The notes under the pieces are model-generated. The model was not told where the DNA came from, made no database searches, and saw only the letters and a program-made list of their open reading frames with translations. Shown in pieces: positions 17,821 to 26,430 of a stretch of DNA of 64,000 nucleotides; the stretch's first letter is position 1; the number at the start of each line of letters is the position of its first letter. This DNA is from Planctomycetaceae bacterium (GTDB taxonomy: Bacteria; Planctomycetota; Planctomycetia; Pirellulales; Lacipirellulaceae). Position numbers and translations under genes: made by a program. The DNA lies in contig PABB01000075.1 of assembly GCA_002702655.1 (NCBI GenBank), positions 62,001-126,000 on the forward strand, read 5' to 3'.

Positions 17821-19758
17821 TCAGTAGTTCCACTCGACGCCGGTCTGCAGGCCGTGCAGGATCATCGAGCCGTTGCTGTTGACGTAGTTGTTCATCTGCG
17901 GCGCGTCGATGAACGCTCCGGGCGCCTGATCGGTGGCCAGGGCGATGCCCGTGACGCCGATGGCCCGCCAGCCGCCGTACAGACGGCAGCGGCAGCTGTA
18001 CTGGTAGCTGACGCCCAGTCGCAACTCGCCAATCATCGCCACGTCGGTCTTGCTGGCGCGGGCGTTGAACGCCTCAGCCGATTGGATGTATCGCAGCGCC
18101 CCGCCGACCGGGAACTGGAAGTACTGGTGCACGTCGATGTCGTTGCCATACAGGCCAAAGTTCGACGCCAACTGGATGCCCCACTTACAGCCGATGCGGT
18201 ACAAGCCGTTGCAGCCAAATTGGAAGCCGTACAGGTCGTTGGTCACCTCGGCGTTGTAGTTCATGAAGCCGTCGATGGGCGACGGGAATGCCGCGTCGAC
18301 GTTGTCGTAGTCGACGCCGTACATGAAGCTCTCGTCGAATCGCATGTAGCGGAAACCACACAACGTGGTGCAGGAGAATCGCGATCCGCAGCCACAGCCG
18401 CCGCATGCTGCGCCGACGCCGCAGGTGTCGCACCCGCCGCAGCCGGTGTCGCAACCGCCGCAGGCCGCTGGCCCGGCGACCACGCCGCCGCCGCCGAACA
18501 CGGGCAGACGCAGCAGATTCAATTCGACGTTCTGAACTTCAAAGGTGCTGCGAACCCGCACGTTGCGGACCCAAATATCGCCGCCCGTGGTGTGATCTTC
18601 CGCGGGCGGGGCATAGTCAAAATAGTCTCGCAGCGGACGATAGCCCGAGCCCGGGTTGTACTCGAGGCCGCGGGGATCGATCATCGAATACAACCGGGTC
18701 GTCCCCGATTGCACATACGACGCGTTTGCCGTTTCATCGAACAGCGTCCAGTAAACGCCCTCGAGTCCCCAGCAGGGGCTGCTGCAGCAGCCGCAGGCAT
18801 CGGCGCGACCGCCCAGCGTGCGGCCCAGACGGAACTCGACGCCGCCCTGGTAGCCGGTGTCCACGTTGCGGGTGGTGAGCACGATGTCGCTGGACGGCGA
18901 GTAGCTGCCCACCGGCATGCCGCCGTCGACGGCCGACAGCAGCGGCACTTTGTCGCCGTGGTCGCGTTCCATGAGCAGGCCGTAGACGCCGCCGAACCAG
19001 TAGTTGCATCCGCGCGCCGCGCCCAGGCCGCCCAGCCGACCGTGTTCGCGGGCGATGCCGCAGCCGAAGGTCGAGTAGCCGCCGCACGAGGTGTCGCCGG
19101 GCAGGCCGGTTGCACAGCCGTAGCCGGCGTAACCGCCGTCGTACATGCCGGTGCTACAGGAACCTGTCGCACAACCCTCGACGGGGTAGCTTTGCTGCAT
19201 GACTGGCACGCCTCCTGGGGCGGCCGTCTGGCAATTGCAGTCGGCGCCGCCCGCGGGGCTCGGGACGTATCCGCCGTAGTGGGACGACGCCGCCGGCGTG
19301 GGTTGCATCATCGGCGCGGGCGCCGGGTTCGGCTGCATGGACCCAGGCGGCACGCTCTCGACCGAGGGGGTCAGCGGCAATTCTTCGCTGCCGCCTTCTT
19401 GCATGGCCATCGCCACCCGCGGCTGCAGCGAGTACTGCGGCTGAGTGGCGTACGGCTGTTGCGCGTACGGTTGACCCTGCACGGGTGCGTAGCCATAGCC
19501 CTGGGGTTGCCCAGGCTGAGTGAACGCCTGCTGGGATTGGTAGGGCGTGTACGCGGCCTGGCCGGCCCAGGTCTGCTGCGGCGGGGCCTGCTGCTGCGGA
19601 GCCTGTGGGCGGCTCGCGGCGGCCTGCTGCGGGGGCGCGTACGGTTGTTGTTGGAATTGCTGCGCTGAGTAAGGGGCGTATTGGCCGTGGACCTCAGCCG
19701 CCACAGGCAGCAAGGCCACGACGGCCAGCAGCCTGCCGAAGTGCCAGTTGTTTCGCAT
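17821..19758 (-). CDS. BBP7-family outer-membrane beta-barrel protein
   Basis: The 645-residue product starts at the ATG at 19758 (CAGGAG site upstream) with a signal peptide ending around VAAEVHGQ. Then follow about 120 residues rich in Q, P, Y and A (QQPYAPPQQAAASRPQAPQQ), and a Cys/Gly-rich stretch. From about residue 245 there is a barrel-like domain with FGGVYGLLMERDHGD, LEGVYWTLFDETANA, CGFRYMRFDESFMYG and the final LHGLQTGVEWNY, a terminal aromatic strand typical of outer-membrane barrels. This is the plan of planctomycete BBP7 proteins (PF07585), whose exact function is unknown. Unusual here is the cluster CGGCDTGCGGCDTCGVGAAC near residue 430, which could bind metal or form disulfides in an extracellular loop. 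Confidence 0.85.
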   Translation of the reverse strand: MRNNWHFGRLLAVVALLPVAAEVHGQYAPYSAQQFQQQPYAPPQQAAASRPQAPQQQAPPQQTWAGQAAYTPYQSQQAFTQPGQPQGYGYAPVQGQPYAQQPYATQPQYSLQPRVAMAMQEGGSEELPLTPSVESVPPGSMQPNPAPAPMMQPTPAASSHYGGYVPSPAGGADCNCQTAAPGGVPVMQQSYPVEGCATGSCSTGMYDGGYAGYGCATGLPGDTSCGGYSTFGCGIAREHGRLGGLGAARGCNYWFGGVYGLLMERDHGDKVPLLSAVDGGMPVGSYSPSSDIVLTTRNVDTGYQGGVEFRLGRTLGGRADACGCCSSPCWGLEGVYWTLFDETANASYVQSGTTRLYSMIDPRGLEYNPGSGYRPLRDYFDYAPPAEDHTTGGDIWVRNVRVRSTFEVQNVELNLLRLPVFGGGGVVAGPAACGGCDTGCGGCDTCGVGAACGGCGCGSRFSCTTLCGFRYMRFDESFMYGVDYDNVDAAFPSPIDGFMNYNAEVTNDLYGFQFGCNGLYRIGCKWGIQLASNFGLYGNDIDVHQYFQFPVGGALRYIQSAEAFNARASKTDVAMIGELRLGVSYQYSCRCRLYGGWRAIGVTGIALATDQAPGAFIDAPQMNNYVNSNGSMILHGLQTGVEWNY

Positions 19759-20097
19759 CTCGCTCCGTCTCCTGTTTAACAGTTCCCCCTCGCGTCCGTG
19801 CGAGGCGCCAGGCGCTTCAGTTGCAGGGTCCGACCACGGCAAGCGCGACGGGAGGGTCGGCCCTGACATCAACAGCGCAGGTCGCTGGGCGCAATGTTGC
19901 CCTGCTAAACGGATCGACCGCTACGACCGGTGCGATCTGGCTCTTGTTAGAACCAGCAGAAAGGTTTCTGAAGGAGCATTCGGCGCCACTGGAGTAACCG
20001 GCAAACTTTCACGCGCAGGGGTCGCGCAATTGGAAAAGCTTGCCAGAGGCGCATGGTCGCTAGCGGTTTTGGGGCAGCGAGAGGGCCCCAAAAAGAG
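19759..20097. other. Intergenic region upstream of BBP7-type gene
   Basis: These 339 bases lie between the end of the ParA gene and the start of the BBP7-type gene, both on the minus strand. Apart from the hairpin at 20067-20093 I see no gene or strong promoter match. Confidence 0.5.
20067..20093 (-). terminator. Hairpin after the ParA gene, possible terminator
   Basis: TTTTGGGGC (20067-20075) pairs perfectly with GCCCCAAAA (20085-20093) over nine bases. It begins five bases after the ParA stop. The T residues are inside the stem rather than after it, so termination is likely but not certain. Confidence 0.5.
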
Positions 20098-20913
20098 TCA
20101 CGCCGCAGCGGCCGGAGCCAACTCGACCCCGTACAGTGCTAGCACTTCGGTCGCCAGCGCCCGGTAATCCTCCGCGCCGGCCGAGCTGGGGGCGTACTGG
20201 AAGATCGACTGCTCGAAGCTGGGGGCCTCGGCCAGGCGGATGTTGCGGCGAATGTGCGTCGCAAACAGCCGGGCGCCCTGCCACCGCTCGGCGGCCGCGT
20301 CGCTGCGGAAGAACTCGGCCACGTCGCCGGCGACCTCGGCCGCCAACCGCGTGCCCGACTCGTACAGGCACAGCACGACGCCGGCCAGTTGCAGGCGGTC
20401 GTTCAGCCGCCGGCGGACCAGGTCGATTGTCTGCAGCAGCTTGCTCAGCCCGTGCAGAGCCAGGTAATGCGGCTGCAGCGGCAGGAACACGTCGTCCACG
20501 GCCGACAGTGCGTTGAGCGTCAGGATGCCCAGCGATGGCGGGCAGTCGACGAGCACCAGGTCGAACCGATCGCCGCACTCGGCCAACTCGTCGCGGAGGA
20601 TCACTTCGCGGCCGACCACCCCGGCCAGTTCGACCTCAGCGGCGGCCAAGTCGATGTGCGAGGGGGCCACGTGCAGCCGCTCGCCGGCCGGCTGCCACAC
20701 GTCGGCCAGCTTGGCGTCGCCCGAGAGCACGTCGTACGTGGTGCGCACGGCGTTTTGCGGCCCCAGGCCCAGGTGCAGCGAGGCGTGCGCCTGCGGGTCG
20801 AGATCGATCAGCCCCACGCGCAGCCCGCTGTCGGCCAGCGCCGCAGCCAGGTTGACCGCCGTGGTGGTTTTGCCGACGCCGCCTTTTTGGTTGATGATGG
20901 CGATGGAACGCAT
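20098..20913 (-). CDS. ParA family ATPase (orphan)
   Basis: The 271-residue protein starts at the ATG at 20913 (MRSIAIINQKGGVGKTTTAV). It has the deviant Walker A KGGVGKTT with the signature lysine, the A' motif VGLIDLDPQAHASLHLGLG, and Walker B VLVDCPPSLGILTLNAL. This is the Soj/ParA/MinD class that forms ATP-dependent dimers on DNA or membranes to position cargo. No parB, parS-like repeat or chromosome-origin genes are next to it. It may therefore be an orphan ParA that places a protein cluster rather than a chromosome. C-terminal VELAPAAAA is a low-complexity tail. Upstream TATACT on the minus strand (20976-20971) might be a -10 element, but no good -35 accompanies it. Confidence 0.93.
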   Translation of the reverse strand: MRSIAIINQKGGVGKTTTAVNLAAALADSGLRVGLIDLDPQAHASLHLGLGPQNAVRTTYDVLSGDAKLADVWQPAGERLHVAPSHIDLAAAEVELAGVVGREVILRDELAECGDRFDLVLVDCPPSLGILTLNALSAVDDVFLPLQPHYLALHGLSKLLQTIDLVRRRLNDRLQLAGVVLCLYESGTRLAAEVAGDVAEFFRSDAAAERWQGARLFATHIRRNIRLAEAPSFEQSIFQYAPSSAGAEDYRALATEVLALYGVELAPAAAA

Positions 20914-21065
20914 GGGCAGGGGACCTTGTCGCAGGCAGACGCTAGCGGTGGGTGGGGAAACGGGGGGCGGAGTATAGAAACCCGCCCCGCGGCCCAACAG
21001 CCCAAGTCGCCCGCCCAGCTAGCAACCGCGTCTCAAGCTGACGAACGACCATTTAGCCGGCGAGG

Positions 21066-21671
21066 TCACTCGCCGCCGGCGCCCTGTGACGGATCCCCAA
21101 CATCCGCCGCTGCCGATTCGGCTTCTTTATCGCCGAGCAGGCCGATATCCGTGAAATACTCCCGCAGCACCGGGCCGACCTCGGGGCGAAACGCCAGCAG
21201 GTCGATCGCCGCGTCGTCGTTGGTTGGCCTGCCCAGATAATCGAACTCGTCGGACAGCAGAATCCACGTGGCGTCGTCGCCGTCGCTGAAGCGGAATGCG
21301 AACGCCCACGGCGGGGCCGCGTCCTGCTGGGCAGCGTCCCACAGATAGTTGCTGTCCTGGGTCAGCGCGTGGCGGAGGTGGATCAGACCCTTGGCGCCGG
21401 TCAGGTCGACGTGTTGCACGGCGCTGCCCTCCAGCAGCTTGGCGAACGGCGGCGGCCAATCGGGAAAGTCGTTGCTCGCTGGCGGCGGCGATTGCGGCTC
21501 CAGGCGGTACGCGTCGACCAACTCGCCCCGCACCAGCAGATTGGCCGCGGCGGGGCCCCAGAAGTCGGCCATCCGTTTGGTCGCCTGGTAGTGGTACCAC
21601 CACGCCCCCGCGGACAGGGTCACCGCCAGGGCGAAGACGGACAGCACGGCGATTCGACCGGAAATCTGCAT
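21066..21671 (-). CDS. Membrane-anchored protein of unknown function
   Basis: The 201-residue product starts at the ATG at 21671 with MQISGRIAVLSVFALAVTLS, one N-terminal membrane anchor. The rest is probably extracytoplasmic. It contains ATKRMADFWGPAAANLLVRG, then HVDLTGAKGLIHLRHALTQD and AFRFSDGDDATWILLSDEFDY, and ends with an acidic tail. I do not recognise a family; it looks like a planctomycete-specific protein. It is 152 bases upstream of ParA on the same strand and may share a transcript with it. Confidence 0.72.
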   Translation of the reverse strand: MQISGRIAVLSVFALAVTLSAGAWWYHYQATKRMADFWGPAAANLLVRGELVDAYRLEPQSPPPASNDFPDWPPPFAKLLEGSAVQHVDLTGAKGLIHLRHALTQDSNYLWDAAQQDAAPPWAFAFRFSDGDDATWILLSDEFDYLGRPTNDDAAIDLLAFRPEVGPVLREYFTDIGLLGDKEAESAAADVGDPSQGAGGE

Positions 21672-21849
21672 GGTTCTGTGTATCTCATCAACCGCGGTGA
21701 AGCGGGCGCTCGTCACCGCCGGTCCGCCGAGTGCCATTCTGCTGACGCTCGCCGCGGGGCAACAGGGGGCTCACGCCGTCCGCGTGGCGTCAGTATACTG
21801 AGCGGTTTGGCGACCCGTGGCGACTTTCTTCCCTTCCGAGATCCCTCAC

Positions 21850-22080
21850 ATGGCGGACAAGTTCGATCCCTACCGCGAAGCCTTGGTCATGGAAGTCGAG
21901 ACCGAGTGGCCCGAAGACCAGGACGACCTGCCGGCGGACCAGCGATTGCGGCTGGAGGGCCTGCTGCACGCGGCGCCCGAGGAAGCGGCCCAGCTCCAGT
22001 ACGTGCGCACCCACACCGGTTTCTGCCGCCGCATCATTGTCACGCCCGAGGATCTCGAGCGCGTGATGGCCGCCAGCTGA
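21850..22080 (+). CDS. Small acidic conserved-looking protein, unknown
   Basis: A 76-residue product starts at the ATG at 21850 (MADKFDPYREALVMEVETEW). It is rich in E and D in the first half and has a helical second half with APEEAAQLQYVRTHTGFCRR. No signal peptide is present. It is divergent from the membrane-anchored protein, and a TATACT box lies at 21794-21799, which would give a leader of about 45 bases. I cannot assign a family. Confidence 0.65.
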   Translation: MADKFDPYREALVMEVETEWPEDQDDLPADQRLRLEGLLHAAPEEAAQLQYVRTHTGFCRRIIVTPEDLERVMAAS

Positions 22081-22097
22081 TTTTGTCTTGATTTCTC

Positions 22098-22251
22098 ACC
22101 ACAGAGGACACAGAGATCACAGAGGGCGGAACTTCAAGTGGTGAAGCAAGCACGAATGATCAAACCATCGCTGTCAGCGCACTCTGGTTGTTGCGGGCTA
22201 GTTGTTAGTGTCGGCGGCTTCTGTCTCCGTGCTCTCTGTGTCCTCTGTGGT
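22098..22251. repeat. MITE-like element with 18-bp perfect inverted termini
   Basis: ACCACAGAGGACACAGAG at 22098-22115 is the exact reverse complement of 22234-22251. Similarity continues imperfectly inward for about ten more bases. The 154-bp unit fills the gap between the small acidic protein and aroB. A diverged relative of the same sequence flanks the GxxExxY gene at 34751 and 35235. Confidence 0.8.
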
Positions 22252-22268
22252 AAAGAATTGGAAGTCCT

Positions 22269-23369
22269 GTGACCACCGCCCCGCAGACCACTCGCGTTTC
22301 GCTCGCCGAGCGGAGCTACGACATCCTCATCGGCAGCGGCACGTTGGCCCAGTTGTCGGACTTTCTGCGCGAGCGCGCCAGCAGCGAACACGCCGTGCTG
22401 GTCACCGACACGACCGTCGACGAGCTGTACGCCGACGCCCTGGGCGACGGCCTCGTTGAGCACGGCTGGGAAGTGCATGTGCTGATCGTCGAGCCGGGCG
22501 AGGCGAGCAAGTCGGTCGGCATTGCCGAGGACCTGTGGAATACCATGCTCGAGGAGGGCGCCGACCGCGAGTCGATCGTGGTGGCCGTGGGCGGCGGGGT
22601 GGTGGGCGATTTGGCCGGGTGGGTCGCGGCGAGCTTTGCCCGCGGCGTGCCGTTTTTCCAAGTGCCCACGACGTTGTTGGCGCAGGTCGACAGTTCGGTG
22701 GGCGGCAAAGTGGGCGTCAATCTGCCCGACGCCAAGAACATGGTCGGCGCGTTCTGGCAGCCGCATGGCGTGCTGATCGATGTCGACGTGCTCGACTCGC
22801 TCCCTGAGCGCGAGTACCGCGCCGGGCTGGCCGAGGTGGTCAAGTACGGCGTGATCCTCGACGAGAGCTTTTTCGCGTTCCTGGAGGCCAACGCCGCGGC
22901 GATCAACGATCGCGATGCGGCGACGCTCACCACGGTCGTTCAGCGATGTTGCCGGCTGAAGGCCGACGTGGTCGAGGAGGACGAACGGGAAATCAGCGGC
23001 CGGCGGGCGATTCTCAACTACGGTCACACGTTTGCCCACGCGTTCGAAGCGGCTGGCGAGTACGGCTCGATGCTGCACGGCGAGGCGGTCGCCGCGGGCA
23101 TGCGCTGCGCCGCGGCGCTGGCCGAGCGGCTGGGCAAGATCGACGCCGCCGTGGTCCAACGGCAGGAAAAGCTGCTGGAGGCGCTGCAGCTGAAACTGCC
23201 CGCCCCCGGCTTTGATCCTGAAGAATTAGTGCAGCTGATGTACCACGACAAGAAGGTGTCGGGCGGCGAGCTGCGGTTCGTGCTGCCCGCGAAGATCGGC
23301 CACGTGGAGCTGGTCCGCGATATTGCCGATGACGACGTGGCCGCGGTGATCAAGGAACTCGCCGGGTGA
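22269..23369 (+). CDS. aroB: 3-dehydroquinate synthase
   Basis: The 366-residue protein converts DAHP to 3-dehydroquinate, the second step of the shikimate pathway. It has the NAD-binding VVAVGGGVVGDLAGWVAASF, the signature VPTTLLAQVDSSVGGKVGVN with the substrate-binding lysine, KNMVGAFWQP, and the zinc ligands in GLAEVVKYGVI (Glu), ILNYGHTFAHAFE (His) and MLHGEAVAAGM (His). Start is a GTG at 22269, preceded by GGAAG. The 3' end overlaps the dprA start by four bases (GTGA), so the two are translationally coupled. The MITE-like element at 22098 lies directly in front and may contain the promoter or isolate the gene from its upstream neighbour. Confidence 0.97.
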   Translation: MTTAPQTTRVSLAERSYDILIGSGTLAQLSDFLRERASSEHAVLVTDTTVDELYADALGDGLVEHGWEVHVLIVEPGEASKSVGIAEDLWNTMLEEGADRESIVVAVGGGVVGDLAGWVAASFARGVPFFQVPTTLLAQVDSSVGGKVGVNLPDAKNMVGAFWQPHGVLIDVDVLDSLPEREYRAGLAEVVKYGVILDESFFAFLEANAAAINDRDAATLTTVVQRCCRLKADVVEEDEREISGRRAILNYGHTFAHAFEAAGEYGSMLHGEAVAAGMRCAAALAERLGKIDAAVVQRQEKLLEALQLKLPAPGFDPEELVQLMYHDKKVSGGELRFVLPAKIGHVELVRDIADDDVAAVIKELAG

Positions 23370-24505
23370 GCGATCCCGGCGAGGCGCCGCGCCCCACGCC
23401 GCTGTCCGACGCGGCCCGGGCGGAGATTCTCTTGGCCCTCACCCCCGATGTGGGGCCGCTGTTGCGAGGCCGCTTGCTGCAGCGCTTCGCCGATGCGGCA
23501 ACCGTGCTGAGTGCGTCCAAAGCGGAGTTATTGAAAGTACAGGGCGTCGGGCCCAAGACGGCGCGCAAGATCATCGACGCCCGCCGCGACGTGAAGCTGG
23601 AAGCCCAACTTGCCCTGGCCGCCGAGCACGATCTGGGCGTCATTTTGCCCTCCTCGCCGCAGTACCCGCGGCTGCTCCGCGAGATCGCCGACCCGCCCGG
23701 CGTGCTGTTCACCCGCGGGCAGTTGGAGCCGACCGACCAGTTGGCCGTGGCGATCGTCGGCACGCGGCGCACCTCGCGGTACGGCCGCACGCAGGCCGAG
23801 CGACTCGCAGCCGGGCTCGCGCGGATTGGCTTCACCGTGGTCAGCGGCATGGCGCGCGGCGTTGACACGGCGGCCCATCAGGGGGCGCTCGCCGCCGGCG
23901 GGCGAACCATTGCCGTGCTGGCCAGCGGGGTGCTCAACCCGTTCCCGCCGGAGAACGGGAAGCTGTGCGAACAGATCGCTGCCGCCGGTTGCGTGCTCAG
24001 CGAAGCCGCTCCCACCATGCCGCCGTTGGCCGGAATGTTCCCGCAGCGGAACCGCATCATCAGCGGCATGAGTCTGGGCGTGATTGTGGTGGAGGCGTCC
24101 GACCGCTCCGGCGCCCTGATCACCGCCCGCCACGCGATGGAGCAGGGCCGCGAGGTGTTCGCCGTGCCGGGGCCGATCGACAGCCCGCTGTCGGCAGGGC
24201 CCAACCGGCTGATCCGCGACGGGGCCAAGCTGGTCACCTGCGTCGACGACGTGCTGGAGGAACTGGGCCCGCTGGCCGAGCCGGCCCCGCGCAGCGACGG
24301 AGGCACGATCCGTTCGCCAGCCGAGGTGAAACTGAACGAGCTGGAGCAGCAGGTGCTGCAGGCGATCGACCCGGTCGGCTCAACCCTCGACGAAGTCGCC
24401 GCCGCCTGCGGTCTGCCCATCCACCGCGTGCTGGCCACGGTCAGCGTCCTGGAGTCCCGCCGGCTGGTCCGCAAGCTGGGCGGCAACCGCGTCGCCCGGG
24501 TGTGA
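23366..24505 (+). CDS. dprA: DNA-processing protein DprA
   Basis: DprA binds incoming single-stranded DNA in natural transformation and loads RecA. The 379-residue protein has an N-terminal helix-hairpin-helix region (LKVQGVGPKTARKIIDAR at about residue 55) and the Rossmann core with VAIVGTRRTSRYGR, VVSGMARGVDTAAHQGAL, LNPFPPENGKL, FPQRNRIISGMS and SGALITARHAMEQGR. A C-terminal winged helix follows (LNELEQQVLQAIDPV...). All core motifs are intact, so competence is plausible, though no com genes are visible. It starts with GTG at 23366, overlapping aroB by four bases. Confidence 0.97.
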   Translation: MSDPGEAPRPTPLSDAARAEILLALTPDVGPLLRGRLLQRFADAATVLSASKAELLKVQGVGPKTARKIIDARRDVKLEAQLALAAEHDLGVILPSSPQYPRLLREIADPPGVLFTRGQLEPTDQLAVAIVGTRRTSRYGRTQAERLAAGLARIGFTVVSGMARGVDTAAHQGALAAGGRTIAVLASGVLNPFPPENGKLCEQIAAAGCVLSEAAPTMPPLAGMFPQRNRIISGMSLGVIVVEASDRSGALITARHAMEQGREVFAVPGPIDSPLSAGPNRLIRDGAKLVTCVDDVLEELGPLAEPAPRSDGGTIRSPAEVKLNELEQQVLQAIDPVGSTLDEVAAACGLPIHRVLATVSVLESRRLVRKLGGNRVARV

Positions 24506-25092
24506 CGGCCGGCGGCGAATCCGGCCAATGGGCAGCAGGCGGCCAAAGATCGTCCAGCGCGCCGCGCAGGGGCGCGTCACGCTGGCCAAAATGAGCAAGT
24601 TCGGCGGCAGGCGGCCGGGGATCCACATACCCAAGCTTGGGACTGCCCCGGCCAGCGGGCTTGCCGAGCCCGAGTGGTTGCGGGAAGCGCTCGCCCTGGC
24701 CAACCGGCTCTGCCGGCGCGATTGGCCGAGAATTGGGGGCTTTTCCACCTGGAAGGTGCGGTTTCGCACTGAGCGGTGCGGAAAGCCGCGAGCAGCGCGT
24801 TTAAACGGGCCGCTGTATGCCAGTTCACCCGTTGTGGGGCGATTTCTGTTGCTCTATAGCGATTTTTCCCGCAAGTTTTCAATGGCGGCCGCGAACTAAT
24901 ACGGTACTGGGCGGCTCCTGACGTCAGTCGCGCGCGTGATGCAGAAGCGACCAACTGTCTCATTTCTGAACGCGCAAGCGTCTCGATTGGCGACCTGCCA
25001 CGGGCCGGCAAATTTGTAAGAAGGTGCATTTTTGGCAGCCACACCCGCGCCCCCGCAATTTGCGGCTCGCGGGACAACTCGTCGCAAAGTGA

Positions 25093-25121
25093 TTGTCAGA
25101 AAGCGTTTATGTGATTTGCTA
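25093..25121 (+). promoter_or_regulatory. Possible promoter for the sigma-factor gene
   Basis: TTGTCA at 25093 and TTGCTA at 25116 with a 17-base spacer in an AT-rich stretch. The match at -10 is weak. Confidence 0.3.
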
Positions 25122-25124
25122 GCG

Positions 25125-25412
25125 TAGCTGGCGTCGGTCGGTGCAGGCGACGGCATACGACTTGCAACCAGATTGGACACGTCCGGTCCCCGGGGTGACC
25201 CCTCGGCGGCAGGGCGTCAAGGAGGGCCCGCTTGGCCACGGTGGCCGAGCACATTTCGCGACCCACGGAAATGCCCGTGTGATGGGCGAGGGACGCGAAA
25301 GTTAACCATGACGGCCAGGAGGTAGGAAACCACCTGGCAGCCGCGCCACGCTGACGGAGCTTGCCGCAGCGGAAGCGCATCGTCGAACTCTCCCAGCGAG
25401 GAGTTCGGAACT
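25125..25412 (+). promoter_or_regulatory. Structured 5' leader of the ECF sigma gene (candidate RNA element)
   Basis: The roughly 290-base stretch before the start codon can fold into several local stems: GGGGTGACCCC near 25194, CTTGGCCAC/GTGGCCGAG around 25232-25250, CACGG/CCGTG around 25264-25279, and CCAGG-A-GGT/ACC-A-CCTGG around 25315-25337. It carries GGGACGCGAAAG near 25290 in an unpaired position. I do not recognise it as a known riboswitch. Confidence 0.4.
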
Positions 25413-26048
25413 ATGACCAGCCTACCCAAGGAAGAACGTCAAACGACTGGCAAATTGTCCGCGCAGACTGACGAGCAACTGCTGCTGAGCTATCGCAAGA
25501 GCGAAGATTCGGCCGTGTTCGCCGAGTTAGTCGGGCGGTACGAGCGCGAATTGTACAACTACCTTCGCCGCTACCTGGGCGATGCGGCCCAAGCGGAAGA
25601 CGTCTTTCAAGCGACGTTTTTCCAGGTGCATCGCAAGCGGGCGGCGTTCGAGTCGGGCCGCCGCTTCCGGCCCTGGCTCTATACCATTGCCACCAATCAG
25701 GCCATCGATTCCCAGCGCCGCACCAAGCGTCATCGCCGGCTGAGCCTGGAGCAGGCCATGCAGCCCGGCGAACAGGCCGCCAGCCTGCGGGACTTCGTCG
25801 AAGGCAGCGAGATCGACCCGGCCCGACTGGCCGAGCACGGCGAGCAGGCCGAGTGGGTCCGCGGGGCCGTCGACGGCCTGCCCGAACCGCTGCGGCGCGC
25901 GGTCAATCTGGTTTACTTCCGCGGCATGAAGTACGCCGACGCGGCCCAGGTGATGTCGGTCCCCGTGGGCACCGTGAAGAGCCGGCTGCACTCGGCCCTC
26001 AAGCGTCTGGGCCAATCTTGGGAAGACGCCGCGGCTCAGCAGAACTGA
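25413..26048 (+). CDS. ECF-type RNA polymerase sigma factor
   Basis: The 211-residue protein is a sigma-70 family factor with only regions 2 and 4. Region 2 is at about residues 28-100 (FAELVGRYERELYNYLRRYL, then AEDVFQATFFQVHRKRAAF and RPWLYTIATNQAIDSQRR). Region 4 is at about 150-205 (GLPEPLRRAVNLVYFRGMKY, helix-turn-helix VPVGTVKSRLHSALKRLG). It starts at the ATG at 25413 with GAGGAG upstream. The next gene, 382 bases downstream, encodes an anti-sigma-like membrane protein that is the natural partner. A strong hairpin at 26073-26140 between them suggests that the two are made in unequal amounts. Confidence 0.95.
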   Translation: MTSLPKEERQTTGKLSAQTDEQLLLSYRKSEDSAVFAELVGRYERELYNYLRRYLGDAAQAEDVFQATFFQVHRKRAAFESGRRFRPWLYTIATNQAIDSQRRTKRHRRLSLEQAMQPGEQAASLRDFVEGSEIDPARLAEHGEQAEWVRGAVDGLPEPLRRAVNLVYFRGMKYADAAQVMSVPVGTVKSRLHSALKRLGQSWEDAAAQQN

Positions 26049-26072
26049 CCACGCAGGGGTGCTTCGAGGCCG

Positions 26073-26140
26073 GCCCCGTCAACTGAACGAATCGCAAGCC
26101 CGTCGCATTTCGCGGCGGGCTTGTTTCGTTGACGGGGCAG
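26073..26140 (+). terminator. Long terminator-like hairpin after the sigma gene
   Basis: AAGCCCGTCGC (26096-26106) pairs with GCGGCGGGCTT (26112-26122), with one wobble, followed by GTTTCGTT. An outer 10-bp stem CCCCGTCAAC/GTTGACGGGG encloses it. It lies 25 bases after the stop codon. Confidence 0.75.
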
Positions 26141-26430
26141 CGGACTGGTTCCGCTTGCCCGATGGCAGCCCGGCCGTCCTGACTGCGTGACGGACCAGAT
26201 TGACGGTCGCCGGGGCGGCTGGCGTGGCAGGAGGCGTGGGCCGATCGCCGGCCCCTGGCGGCTCGTCTTGGGCGAAATCGGCAGGATTCGTACGATCCGC
26301 CCGCTGGAGCGGTCCTCCGCCGCCGGAGATTGCCCGGCTGGCAGGGAAGTTTGGCGACCCACCGCCCGGTTTGCCGCGTACAATAGCTTGAACGACGCTT
26401 GTTCGCCGCTGAACGACCGGTTGAGCTGTC
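26141..26430. other. Gap between sigma and anti-sigma-like genes
   Basis: Together with the hairpin this makes a 382-base gap without a supported gene. No strong promoter motif was seen. Confidence 0.4.

Larger units (their letters stand above)
24506..25412. other. Long intergenic region before the ECF sigma gene
   Basis: No supported gene in 907 bases. The left half is GC-rich and resembles coding DNA only by chance. The right half (from about 24890) is richer in A and T, contains a possible promoter at 25093-25121, and ends in a long leader with several stem-loops (25125-25412). Confidence 0.5.

Noticed and set aside
17854-19668. Open frame of 604 codons on the plus strand opposite the BBP7-type gene
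   Set aside because: Mirror frame; the minus-strand product has a signal peptide, a terminator and a recognisable family.
24528-24899. Open frame of 123 codons after dprA
   Set aside because: No family, no ribosome binding site, and composition unlike neighbouring genes; treated as intergenic.
25240-25345. c-di-GMP-I (GEMM) riboswitch before the ECF sigma gene
   Set aside because: Only GGGACGCGAAAG and a GGCAGCCG-like end fit; the GCAAACC block and tetraloop receptor are missing. Kept only as a candidate structured leader.
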